The notes under the pieces are model-generated. The model was not told where the DNA came from. It saw only the letters and a program-made list of their open reading frames with translations, and searched no databases. This document shows positions 1-10,803 of a DNA stretch of 64,000 bases, in pieces (the stretch's first letter is position 1; every line of letters begins with the position of its first letter). A program made the translations under genes and the position numbers. The stretch is from positions 1,302,001 to 1,366,000 of the forward strand of contig CM082579.2 of assembly GCA_040954595.2 (NCBI GenBank), written 5' to 3'. The DNA comes from Balanoglossus misakiensis. Taxonomy: Eukaryota; Hemichordata.

Positions 1-3000
1 CTTTGTCATCTGTGTTAATTACAATCATCTCATCTACCATTTCACAAGCTGATTAGAAAATTGAGTTGATTGAATATGCAGTTTCTGTTACAGCTGTCTT
101 CTTGAAAAGTACCTTGGGTACTGGAATTTACATTTACTGATTTCATTTCTGTTCAGATTCATAATTTTTGTCTGCAAGAAAACTGAAACCAGCTATTCAT
201 TTTTCAGTCATCCTGGGGCGTGCCCATGGATAGAGGAAGGAAGGAATGTGGTGGGAAGGCTAGAAAATACCGGACACTTGAATGACAAAATTTCATAACC
301 AGCAACTATCCTGTGCAACTGCATAATCCTGTATCAATTTCACAGACTGAAGTCACTCCTAGTGTGCATTATGGTTTTGCCTTGACTGCACTGAATAAAA
401 GCTTTTCTGTACTTTTGCCATACATATACAAATTTTTATGACAATGGTTTAATTTGTGAGGTCTCTCCTAAAACAAATTGGAATCCAAATACAGCAGTAT
501 GTTTATAAATCTGAATGCAGCAAGCCAGACTAGACTACACTCCTGGATCATATTTGGCTCAACATGTCTCTTATAACAATGATAAAGCTGCTTATTCAAT
601 AACAACAAATGATCTACACTCATGGCATGAACAGAAATGTATGCGTTACCAAGGTGATAACCATGGTTGCTGGGGAACAAGTTTGGAGGTCAGAAGTAAG
701 AGTCAATGACCGACAGAACAGTTAGTTTGTGAGACTGCAGGCACTTTAATACAGTGTTCTACTGATGATGGACCATGATACATTATTGGGTGGCAAATAA
801 GAGTGAAATCTACAAGCACATTTGAATCAACTTCAGATGTTTGATATCAATACAATCTGTGTCTGAGATCATTTGTGTGTGATACATCTTGTCCAGTAAT
901 GAAATGCTGATACTGTGAATCTCTTATTTAGCAATGAAGCCTTGACAGCCATTATTATTACAACGCCTGATCCTAACTGAGCCATCATTGCATGTAATGG
1001 ATAAGTACTACGATCACAACTTCCCCAGCTACAGCAGTGACACTCAAAACTTGATGGAGAAGTGCAGGGTGGAAGTTGTTCCCATATCCTCACTAAAACC
1101 TCCTAAAGCCAAAAAGACACACTGCCTGCTATATAAGTTTACAATAACATAAAACCTGATGTCTAGATTGTTCAACAATCTGGCATGAGTTATTTCTTCC
1201 AGGGGACTGGAGCAATAAACTGTTCCCCTTGCAAACTGATACATTGATATTGTAAACAGGAAGGCCAACAAGGCCCATAGGAATGGAGGTCTGCAATGAT
1301 AAGCTACCAAGTGTTGTGTCCGACAGATCAAACAACATCTTCCAACTTGTTCTTCTTTCGTCCATCTCCATGTATTGATGTATGTACTTGGAACTGAAAA
1401 TCTAAGATGGTGTGTCCACTTACCTTCTCCCCTGACACACATGGTACACTTGGAACGTCCCTTAGCCATGATGGGCAAACTTATTTCTCTCTGAACACCC
1501 TTGTGTGTTCTGTCAGAACTATGGTAAATATGGTGGGATGGTTTCGCCTTCATCCAGTTATGGAGTCCGGTTACTGAAGTTATGTGACACCCACCGACAA
1601 GCGGATGGTGCCTCAAGGAAGTCTCCTTAAGCAGCTTCCTATCATCTAGCTGGCTGCCTATCTCTGATGTATGCTTCAAAATTTCATGAATGTTGACATC
1701 TGATGTTATTGGTCACTTGGGTAGCACTGTATCAGCTAGTGTTTATAGTTCTTGTATGTTTGCATGGGTGAAGGACAGTAGTCTCCCTTATATTCCCCCC
1801 ATCTTTCGATTCACAAATCCAGTCCAAGCTAGCAGAGTGATTTATTTGATGATTGATCTATCTAGCAGAGGTTGGATATCTTAACCCACTGGCTTTGGAG
1901 ACAGAAGTTGTCCAGATCGTATTTCAGGTAATGAAGGCTAATGCCAGGAATGCACGATCAAAACAGTGATACAAGGTTAGTGAAGTGATCCTTGGTAGAT
2001 ATGCTGTGTGGGTAATGTACACATCGAGTGAAATTATGCATATTTCACTAAAATATTTAATTTAGATTAAGAACTCTCATATCTTAACACCAGAATTGTG
2101 TTTATAGCCCTTTAAAGTTCACAGCACACTTCCACTCAGGAAAGGGGGGCGTTTATTGAACTTTCACTTGTGTGTACTGTAATGGATACCAGTGAAATCA
2201 CAAGATTTAGATTTTCTTACACAGCCTCTAGTCAACAGTCAGGATCTCTGCTGTACAGTTTATAATTATAGTCCGGATCGGATCTGTTTTGGGGTGAAAT
2301 TGTAAGAGCTAACCTAGAATGTTATTTTGAAAGCATATTAAAGTATATCATTTGGAAAGCTCTGTTTTTACATTAACACTCAATCAATAAGCATTTCAAA
2401 ATTTTCTTACCTGAGACCGCTTCTTGTACAACTTTTATACCTGGCAGTAATTGGGAAATTCAATACACTCCAGCTGTCACCATTGATATATATAATTACA
2501 TACCAATTCTGGCACACACCTGCAAATAATTTCAACATGATTATTTTCATGTCACACACATGTAAAGTACAAGATCACCAACAGTAACACAGGCATGTAT
2601 CTAGTATTGTGTAAAGCACAGAGCAGACTAAACCAATTACTGGCCAGACTGTTGCTAAACTAACACTATATATGCAACCAGCTTGAGTAAACATGATCTA
2701 CACTTATGATTGATTTCATTACAGCAACCTATCAAACTCTTAAAAGTCTAACAGAGCAGGAACAGCAGTTATCGCCGCCAGACTGATTGCACTGTTTTGA
2801 TTCTGGACATAACTATACCCTCACTGTTCTAATTCTTGAGAGGAGATGACAGTCAACGTGAGATCGTCTACTCTCGAGTCTGAAACCAGTGCTTTAATGT
2901 AGTAGGTGGTTTTTCAGATAACTCAGGGTGCAAAGTTCAACTGCGAAGAAGGCAAACATGATTTTTGAAACTTATGAAACAAGAAAAGTCAGCGAATAAA

Positions 3001-3700
3001 TATGCTGAAACGTTGATAAATTCCAAAATTAACATATTAAAGATTTATGTATGCATATGCACTTGACGTGGGTGATTTTAAGGGAGATTCCTTTACAGCG
3101 TTGAAAGAAATACTAGTTCAAACTGGGGAAATCCCCAGGATCAACCCACCCTCTGATAAGGATATCATAAATCTTTTATCTGATCTTGGAATTTGTAGAC
3201 CAGGGACCCAGATACCACAGGAGTACATCCTTTGACCCAAGTTATCAAGAAAGAAATGACCAGAATATAAAAAAGACTAGAGCATGGCTTTTTTCCTAAC
3301 AATTCCCCTAAAGAAAATGCTGACAATGTGCTTTTTCTTGTATGGCTATTCGACTTTCTTGTATGGATATTTGACAGTATCTGTGTGTTATGACCAACAT
3401 GGTCAGATGGAATGTTGTCTTCGGATGATTGCTTAACAACTGACCTTTGACCTGACAATGTTAACAGGTGTCATCTCTCTCACAATTAATAAATATGAAA
3501 GTTCAACCCTTCAAACAATCATATTCACATTTTAGTTCAATCAAAACTTTTCACAAAACAGGATTCTGACCTTATTTTTAAAGGAATTATTACACCTATT
3601 TTTATTTCATTTGAGTGTTAAACATTCATTTAGTAAAATAACCATTTTATCCAAATCAAGACATTATATTTCGGCTATGGTTTTCTATAATTAATGATTC
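1..3700. other. Region without a confident gene
   Basis: I see no exon chain of a recognisable protein here. The stretch is AT-rich with scattered short frames. The only notable frame is the long minus-strand one at 1044-1679, listed separately. A short + frame at 3047-3235 (62 codons) has no recognisable motif and no clear splice context. It could be 3' flank of a gene outside the window plus intergenic DNA. Confidence 0.5.
1044..1679 (-). other. Unassigned 211-residue open reading frame, possibly transposon-derived
   Basis: An uninterrupted minus-strand frame of 211 residues plus stop. At this base composition (roughly 39% GC) a frame this long is expected by chance far less than once in the window, so it may be a real or recently decayed coding sequence. 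It has clustered Cys/His (a CTMC pair, then CCLIC followed by AYH) that loosely recalls the C-terminal Cys-rich tail of PiggyBac-type transposases. I cannot align it convincingly. A good donor-like GTAAGT follows GAGAAG inside the frame (near 1423), so part of it may be an exon rather than a continuous protein. No neighbouring exon, promoter or poly(A) signal could be tied to it. Function unknown. Confidence 0.25.
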
Positions 3701-3767
3701 ATTAATAAAATCGTCGAAATTCATGTCCCTCAGAAAAAATCTCAATTCGTATTTGCCGCGTATAGAC

Positions 3768-3791
3768 CACGTGACATGACGTCATTGGGGG
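3768..3791 (+). promoter_or_regulatory. E-box plus perfect CRE upstream of the THAP exon
   Basis: CACGTG at 3768-3773 is followed by the palindromic CRE TGACGTCA at 3777-3784 and TTGGGGG. The same 15 bases, TGACGTCATTGGGGG, occur inverted at 4683-4697. Confidence 0.4.
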
Positions 3792-3998
3792 AAGTCGTTG
3801 CCAGTATGTAAACAGTGATATCGTTGCACAGCCTAGCCCAAAGCGAGAGTCCCGCGTTTCCATCATTATTATCAAACGATGCGTCGTCGGGGGCTGTAAA
3901 AACACTATCCGTAGTGTACATAGATTTCCGAAAAGCAAAGGACTGAGAGAAAAATGGGAGCGCTTCATACAAAACGGCCAAAAGGTCCATACATCACC
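3775..3998 (+). CDS. THAP-type zinc-finger exon (partial or decayed)
   Basis: The frame containing codon 3880 reads CVVGGCKN, then SVHRFPK and REKWERFIQ, the opening of a THAP domain: a C-x3-C pair, the basic RFPK strand, and the tryptophan-containing helix. THAP domains are C2CH zinc-coordinating DNA-binding modules found in host transcription factors and P-element-type transposases. The exon probably ends at 3998 before GTAAAG; reading on gives an immediate stop. The second Cys/His pair should lie in a downstream exon I could not place. No in-frame ATG precedes the motif before the stop at 3772-3774, so either an upstream exon supplies the start or the copy is broken. A CRE and E-box lie just upstream (3768-3791). 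Host gene, domesticated element and pseudogene all remain possible. Confidence 0.45.
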
Positions 3999-4296
3999 GT
4001 AAAGGTAATGATGAATGGAACTGTACCGGTGTTATGCCAGTTTTGGGTAACCGGTCGCTTGTGAACAGGGAGTTTATCTGTGATATTTATGTATGAAATT
4101 TGTCGTCCCATTACGTTTTTTTCACAACAGAGATGTCAGCAATGATGTTTTAGTACGGACCGTGTCGGCATGGCGTGGTGCCGCGGACCGGGTTCTTTGT
4201 GTATATATCGGTGACCAGACGAGCGCAGACCTCCGTATCGGGGAGGCAGATCGGCTACGAGAATATTTGAGTTTCACTGAACCACTCCATGAACAT

Positions 4297-4325
4297 TTTA
4301 TTGGACATATTTATTGTAAAATAAA
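4297..4325. terminator. Facing poly(A) signals between the convergent frames
   Basis: AATAAA occurs twice on the minus strand (4297-4302, 4310-4315) and once on the plus strand (4320-4325). They lie between the THAP exon and the P2X7-like frame, as expected if both transcripts end here. Confidence 0.35.
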
Positions 4326-4352
4326 AACAAACAAACAGAAAATGACGCTTAT

Positions 4353-4625
4353 TCACCAATCTATATTTCCCACTCGAGAAGACTCAGGCGAATCTGGACC
4401 CGCGCTTGCAGGCATTTCTTCGCTCTGTACATCGACGGATTGCCCAACAGGTTGAGGAGATACCTCACGCCTTGCTGGTTCAAATCTATACGGCTGTGGC
4501 CAGGAATTTCCTTGAAAGCAGCGACGAAGAGCCCAAAACTCTCCATCGCTACTGTCTGAATCATATACTCTCCCACAAATTGCCTCGTCACTGACCGTGT
4601 TTACCGTTGACGCCATAAAAGTCAA
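4353..4625 (-). CDS. Small protein with YRFEP and NIDW motifs, P2X7-like element family
   Basis: A minus-strand frame of 90 residues (a second Met lies 3 codons in). It carries an acidic DSDSSDGE stretch, then PQPYRFEP, a Ser/Pro/Glu-rich linker, and RVGNIDW at the end. This order (PYxFEP, then GNxDW followed by Cys-rich sequence) is what I know from the N-termini of the many invertebrate predictions named P2X purinoceptor 7-like, which often behave as mobile-element genes. Here the frame stops directly after NIDW, where the family would continue into a zinc-binding Cys cluster. A GTGAAT donor overlaps this point, so splicing could carry it on. However, two AATAAA signals on the same strand (4297-4302, 4310-4315) follow within 60 bases, suggesting a truncated transcript. 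Antisense to a shorter + frame (4406-4594). Confidence 0.4.
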   Translation of the reverse strand: MTFMASTVNTVSDEAICGRVYDSDSSDGEFWALRRCFQGNSWPQPYRFEPARREVSPQPVGQSVDVQSEEMPASAGPDSPESSRVGNIDW

Positions 4626-4682
4626 GTAGACGACATGTACGCCTCTCGATGCGATGAATTGTAGACTAAAAGCGAAGGAGAG

Positions 4683-4697
4683 CCCCCAATGACGTCA
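4683..4697 (-). promoter_or_regulatory. Inverted copy of the CRE block, upstream of the minus-strand frame
   Basis: On the minus strand this reads TGACGTCATTGGGGG, identical over 15 bases to 3777-3791, and again has ACGTG just outside it. It sits 58 bp upstream of the ATG at 4625. Further outward both sides have a run of A followed by TCTC, so the similarity probably extends beyond the core as a degraded inverted repeat. Confidence 0.45.
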
Positions 4698-4799
4698 CAC
4701 GTAACGGGACCGTTCAGACAGAGATTTTTTTGAAGGGGTGAACATTTATTAGGATAACATTTATTCATCGACGAGAATAAAAAAAAAACGACACCAGAA

Positions 4800-7168
4800 T
4801 TCAAATCATGAATGCAATTTTAGTTTACGGTCAAACAATGAAAAAAACATTTCGATAGGTGTAATAAACTCTTTAACAATAAAGTCTCATCAATACCCAG
4901 CATCTGAATGTAAAGGCAGATTTGTTTGGTTTTCCCTTGACATTCAATTCAAATACCACCTGATGAGCAACAAGAATATGTCATGTCCCAGGATCAGTGT
5001 CAATCCACTCCTTCCTGTTTTTTCTGTAAACTTTGGGGCTTACTGGGATAAAGGGTACCACATACTTTCTGGTAGATTCTTTTAATACTGCAGTGATGTA
5101 CATTGTATACTGACACATGAACGATTACGAGTTTGAAACTCTTTGGGACGCAGGAATCTTAACCAGTTTGACACTTTGACACAGAGGATGATCCATACAA
5201 GAATCAACAATAGGATTTAACTGTGGCTTTAGTACCTGCTGTTCACAACAATGTGTTTTTTGGGGCAACTTCTGCTTCACCTATTATGTCCCTGACACAC
5301 ACAGATTATGAATCTGAATAGGACATCATAAATTACAGTAATAGGGCTACATGAACTTGGTTCATTGGAATTAAGGCAGTCCTGTGGTTAAAAAAAAACT
5401 TTAATCACAGAACCATCCTTACACATTGGGTAGGTCAGAACTTGAGAAAATACTGAGAATATTTGTCACAAAGGAAAACATAGAAGTAATAAAAGCACAC
5501 AAACAACAAGTTAAGGCACCATGTATCCAACAACACTTTTCTCATTTGTGTTTGAGTTCCACCCCACCCCCAGCACTGGCCAGCAGGAGCTTCATCCAGT
5601 GTCTGTAGAAGTTTGCAACTTGGAGTTTTGTAAATTTTCCCTTGCCACACTCCCCGAGTGTGTTGTTGAGCAAGAAAGTTGAGGTTAAAAATACTAAAGT
5701 AACTTTAGTAAGGTCACAAAAACTGACAGAACTCGAGTAACGCTTCAGTGAGAGCAAATCAACGAGGTCAGCAACTCATTGAATTGATTTTATAAGACCC
5801 TTGAACACGAAGTTGAATGTCCTCTAGGTGTTTTTAATACTTCAAAGACTCAATGGTTGTGACAACCACTGCATGTCTACATGTAATATACTAGCTGTTG
5901 CTTTATACATTTGTTAGGTTGGAAAGGTTGATTATTTTGTTCTCATACTTGTAAATATCAACTGGCAGTTATGACTAGTGGGCGACATGCAAGGATCCTG
6001 GCTGGCTGGATGCATTTCCTCATACCATCTTGCTGACCAGCCAAGCCATTTCAGGTCAACAAAAATTGATTGTGAAATTGTTCATGAACAACTGAAACCA
6101 CCCAAAGTACTAGCTTTGTTAAAAGTTGACTGGCCTGATGTATAACAACCTTGTTTATTTCTGGTCAACAGGACACCATATAACAGCACCATTGAATTCT
6201 TTTGATTTCTGTATTCAATGTTTAGAAAATGGAACATCGTCCCAACAACGTCCATTCCCAACCAAGCACTGTCATCCAAATGCAGGATGTTTCTATGTGT
6301 GATATGTACACTTTTGTCAATATTGTTTATAACATAATTATATTAAAAAATAATTTCGCTCAATGCTTAAAGTTGACGGCTACCCTCTCCCATAGAAATG
6401 CCATGTTTTTGTCGGTGTCCAAAATAACTTTACTTATTAATGAGTCTAAACAATGTGATCGATCCCTATTAATTTACATGTCTGTTTCACTGTTTGTTGC
6501 ACACACTTTCCTCGCAAATGTTATAATTGACGCGTCAAGTTTATGTGAATTTGTGCAACTTTAGACTGAGTTTGAAACATGGGAGAAAGGACTACATTCA
6601 GACACAGCTTTTCTGTGGTACGTCCGCGTCTGACTTAATGGGAGAGTGTGGTGATATGCATGGTTTTATAACTCTCCCATTCTCCTGTCAAACAATATGA
6701 ACACACGATTACGAGAAACAGACACGTGAACAAATTGACGTTCCATAAATGTCCTGGTAATCATCATTTGATTAGTACCCTGGCCAAAAATCAGACACAT
6801 AGCGGAAGTCCGTTATATGTAAAACCCGCGTTCCTTTTCCAAGCCTGTCGTTAGGTTTTTGACACCTGTTTTGTAAAGAAACAGCTCGCCGACAAGACGT
6901 CTCTCGTCACCCAGTAATAAAAAAAAACAAAATTTTCTGGCCGACATAGACATGTGATAGCAAACAAATTCTTACCCTTCAATAAGTCTTCAACTTGAGA
7001 TTATTCAACAATACCAAGTTCACAGACACCCTTACAAGTTCAGCAGTTCTGTTGTAAATATTACAGCGGTGACACCGCCTGCTTGTATGACTAGCGTACG
7101 ACGTATGTGCGTACACTTTTGAGGTGAGCCGAAAATCAATACTTCATGCAAATAAATTGTAAATAAAC
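4800..7168. other. Intergenic region without recognised gene
   Basis: Low-complexity AT-rich sequence with only short frames on both strands and no recognisable protein motif. The segment from about 6600 to 7400 is richer in CpG and is likely the upstream region of the C4orf33-type gene that follows. Confidence 0.5.
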
Positions 7169-7479
7169 ATGGCGGCCACCACCTGTCACGTGATTCAGGT
7201 ACATACCATTTCAGGTAAAGGGGTTTTACCGGAAGATCAACAGGTGTGAGGAATGAGGAAGTTACTGACCATCTCAGCTGACCATTAATCTACGTTTCTA
7301 CGTGTGTTTTAGGTCCGTTTTTGCCCAGGGTACCTGACAGGTATTTAAACCTGTATACGTTAAGTTAAGCTTTCGAGGAAATAATCTCGCGGAAAATTGA
7401 ATGGTGGGGTGGGGGCGGGGTTGGTCACAGTCTTGGCTACACCTGAATATAAGGGGGTTACTCTAAATCTACAGAAATC

Positions 7480-7500
7480 ACGGTTGCTAGTAGCAACCGT
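7480..7500. promoter_or_regulatory. Perfect inverted repeat resembling an RFX X-box
   Basis: Two 9-base arms (ACGGTTGCT and AGCAACCGT) surround the spacer AGT. The core GTTGCT-AGT-AGCAAC fits the X-box layout bound by RFX factors (GTTGCY, a 1-3 base spacer, RGCAAC). It lies about 260 bp upstream of the C4orf33-type start codon at 7744. Inference from sequence only. Confidence 0.4.
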
Positions 7501-7743
7501 ACTCTAATAAATCAACGAAACGAGTATCAAATAACATTGAAATATCGGATATAGAGAGAGAATCTCGGATTTTTTTTCTTCAAGTTCAAACACATAGATG
7601 CGACAAACGGGCAACTTTGGCCAATTTCGACAAATTGTCCCCCATGGACCATCCTTCCAGGCTAACTTGGAAGTTTGCAGTCCAAATGAAGAAATGGAAT
7701 GTGATGTCATTTTTTATTACATGTATTTCAGAAACTCAAAACA

Positions 7744-10592
7744 ATGGCAACCCTCGCATTCCAAATAAAAACGCAGTGGGATTCAATTCAAGTGGATCAC
7801 CAACCCATCGTTATCAGATTGTCTGGTAACCATGACGACAACTTCGTCAGTATGGAAGTGGATTCTCCATTTTTCAATGATCCTGCTGCACCGAGAGGAA
7901 ATCCAGGGAAGCCATTTCCACATCTGTGGGATTATGAAGGCATGTAGACACAAACTAACTTACAGTATATGGTGTTTAATTTGTCCCTTAGAAACTGTTT
8001 GGCCAATAGCTTTTCGAATTTTCTCACTTATATAAACTGTTTCTCTAGGAGCTCTGAAATTTAGTTACCAGGTCCTCCTGAGTCCCTCCTCTGTTTTGTA
8101 TGGATATGTCAGGTGTTTGAGGTTTATAAAAAGTCATATATGGTCTTATAAGTAGTCAGATGTTTAGCATCATTCTATGTGAATAGAAGAAACAAATAAC
8201 ATAATAACCCTTTTCTCATCTAACAGTTGTGGAAGCCTTCTTCCTTGGACAAGATGACAAATACTTAGAAGTTGAACTTTGCCCGTAAGTTTATGCACAT
8301 TTTGCGTATCAAATGTCTTCTTGTAGCATTGTTCACAAACATTGTAATGGATTGTGGGCATACACATTTTTCGGGCGTTTCTGGGACCGCTTTATTTTCT
8401 GACCCTTTTTTTCGATGTTTTTTTTCTCGATAACTGTTACCAAAAGCTATGTATGTTAACTCCAATATATAAGGTGTTAGGCAACTATATCGAATATGAA
8501 CGTTCCCTGACCGTCTTTCTTGAAGGACTGTGGTATCATAAATTTCACTCAATGGCTGATTTGCATAAGAGCCCATGATGCAATTTTTCTTCAGACAACA
8601 CCTCACACTTCGTTTTTTTCCCTCTCTCTGTTTTTTTATTCCCTTTTAAAAGGCATGGTCAACATTTGGTGTTGGCATTGAATGGGTTTAGAAATATATA
8701 CAAGGTGAGAAGCAAATTTAATCCTATCTTGTCTATGATTTATTACAGTAAGATTTAGCATACTTTTACTGACAAAAGGGATATTTTGTGTTGCTACTTT
8801 TGCTACCAAGAATCCATGTCTTATATTAACATGTAAGTGAAATAGTGTTTCAAAGTATTGGCATAAATAAAAAGTAGATCAGGGCATAGATACTCAAGAA
8901 GAAAAACTTGAGTATCTATAATCAGGGTCGCCACTTTATTGATTGAAAGCAAGGACAATGGAACACTTTGTAATAGTTTATGTGGTTATTTATGGCAAAC
9001 CAATTTCAATGGAAATTTAAATTTAAAATGTCAAAGGTCATGAGGCTGGTCAAAAGTCACAGAGATAGAGTGACAGCTTATTTGACATAAAACAATAACT
9101 TTTGAAGTATGTATGTAAATTAGTCATTCTTTTGTGAAACAAGTGATTGCTGGGTGTATGAAAACAAACCAGTGCAAACAATGACTGTAAAAACAGAGCA
9201 ATTTATGGTGTTTTTGTTTGTTTTGGAACTGAAGTTATGAACCCAGATAAGAGACTTCCAAAAGTTATACGCCCTAGCTGTTTAAAACTTTCACATATTC
9301 CAGGAAGAACTGCCATTAGAGTTCCAGGCTGTCATATCTGATGACACATGGCATGGCATTGCCAAAATCCCGATGGAATATTTCCCTCCCAACATGAGGA
9401 AATTCAATGCCTTTGCTATACATGGTTCTGCTGACAGAAGGATCTATGAAGCACTCTACCCAACACCACATGGAAAATATTCAGAACCTGATTTGTAAGT
9501 TCTATCTACTGTCAACTTTTCAACTGTCTTAAGAAGTATGTAATAAAGGTCTTTCTCTGTAATGCCCATTCTGGTTTAAAGATCAGGCATTATTTTTGAG
9601 GTAGAATGCACTAAACATGTAGTATAGGGCTTCACTGTGAAACAAAGCCTGGCAGATGCATAGCCACATGAGCCTGGACAGACACGTGCCATGCCATGTG
9701 ACACACCCTGAACACAGAAGTTTGTCCTAACTGGTTTCCCATGCTGAGTGTTACCAGAGATCAATATATACAACCCAGTCAGTCCAACTAGTCAATGGAT
9801 GTTATGTAATCCAGCGAGGAGGGGAACTCTCTCCACAATAAATAGTCGTACAACAATTAATATGCAGATACAGCCAATTTAAAGTTGTTCACAGCTAAAG
9901 TGGGCACCTTGATGCCTTTGGAAGGTGAAACTGCATGAAAGTTATAAGGAGCAACTTGGTTGAGTTTGAATAGATTTATTTAGCATATTGTAGCATTTTA
10001 TCTGTGAGAACCAGTGAAGTCTCTCATCATCACCGAAGGCTTGATAAACAGAAAGCCCTCAGTTCTAAGTAAAGTGTTAAATAGCTGGAGGGAGAAGGGG
10101 AGGGGCATTCATTGATGTGGCATAATTGTCCTTGACTGCATTGTTTTCTGCAGGATGTTGAACTAAGTCTTCAAACTACAAACCATGGCCAGTGGAGTCT
10201 TTGTGTCTGTTTGCTGTAAACATGTTTTAAAAAAAGTTCAACCTGAACACACACGACAAACCATATCAGACACACAAACACACAGATATTACCAGGATCG
10301 TTATTTGGGAGCAATGAGCTTTGGGTCTTTCCATTTTTTATTGACAATGTCAAATTGGGTCTCATGCAAATACAGTGAGCTTGCTTTATTTCACTATATG
10401 AAAACAGTAATTTGCATTTCAAGAAAGGTATAATTTTGTGTGACAATAGACAAACGTAGATTAAATTCATACATTTTTTATCATTAATATTGTCTTTTTT
10501 TTAATTACAGCCACAGACTTGAATATTTTCAAGAAGTCGATTTCGGAGACATGATACACACAGCACAATCAGACCTGTGGACTTCAACTTAA
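7744..10592 (+). CDS. C4orf33: UPF0462 protein, C4orf33 homologue
   Basis: Five coding exons: 7744-7939, 8227-8284, 8653-8704, 9304-9494, 10511-10592, giving 192 residues, close to the human protein (about 200). Diagnostic stretches are SPFFNDPAAPRGNPGKPF, HLWDYEVVEAFFLG, YLEVELCPHGQHLVL, YFPPNMRKFNAFAIHG and YEALYP. The role of this small family is not established; the fold resembles a carbohydrate-binding beta-sandwich, but that is inference. The ATG at 7744 lines up with the human start, 12 nt after an acceptor at 7731. An upstream ATG at 7169 opens a 10-codon exon ending at a GTACAT donor (7199) that would join in frame and add 14 residues, so an alternative N-terminus is possible. Intron 1 starts with GC instead of GT. 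Tail to tail with the CKAP2 gene, 211 bp apart. Confidence 0.93.
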
Positions 10593-10686
10593 TAATCACC
10601 ATCGCTGCCACTTTTAAGCTTGTCAAGTTTAAGAATATGCTCATTTCATTTGTTTCACAGCGGTATTAAATGTTACCAGCGGGATT

Positions 10687-10692
10687 AATAAA
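10687..10692 (+). terminator. Poly(A) signal of the C4orf33-type gene
   Basis: AATAAA 95 bases after the stop codon, inside the 211-bp gap before the convergent CKAP2 stop, so the two 3' UTRs may overlap. Confidence 0.6.
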
Positions 10693-10803
10693 GATAATAC
10701 GTCCATTACAGAGTTGAAAATATGGCAGTGTAGCTAAAGTATATATACATTATATTTTATATAATTATATGCATCATGACAACATGATTATTTCTGATTC
10801 ACA

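Noticed and set aside
4093-4455. 120-residue + frame after the THAP exon
   Set aside because: No THAP continuation (second Cys/His pair), no splice support, and it crosses the facing poly(A) signals.
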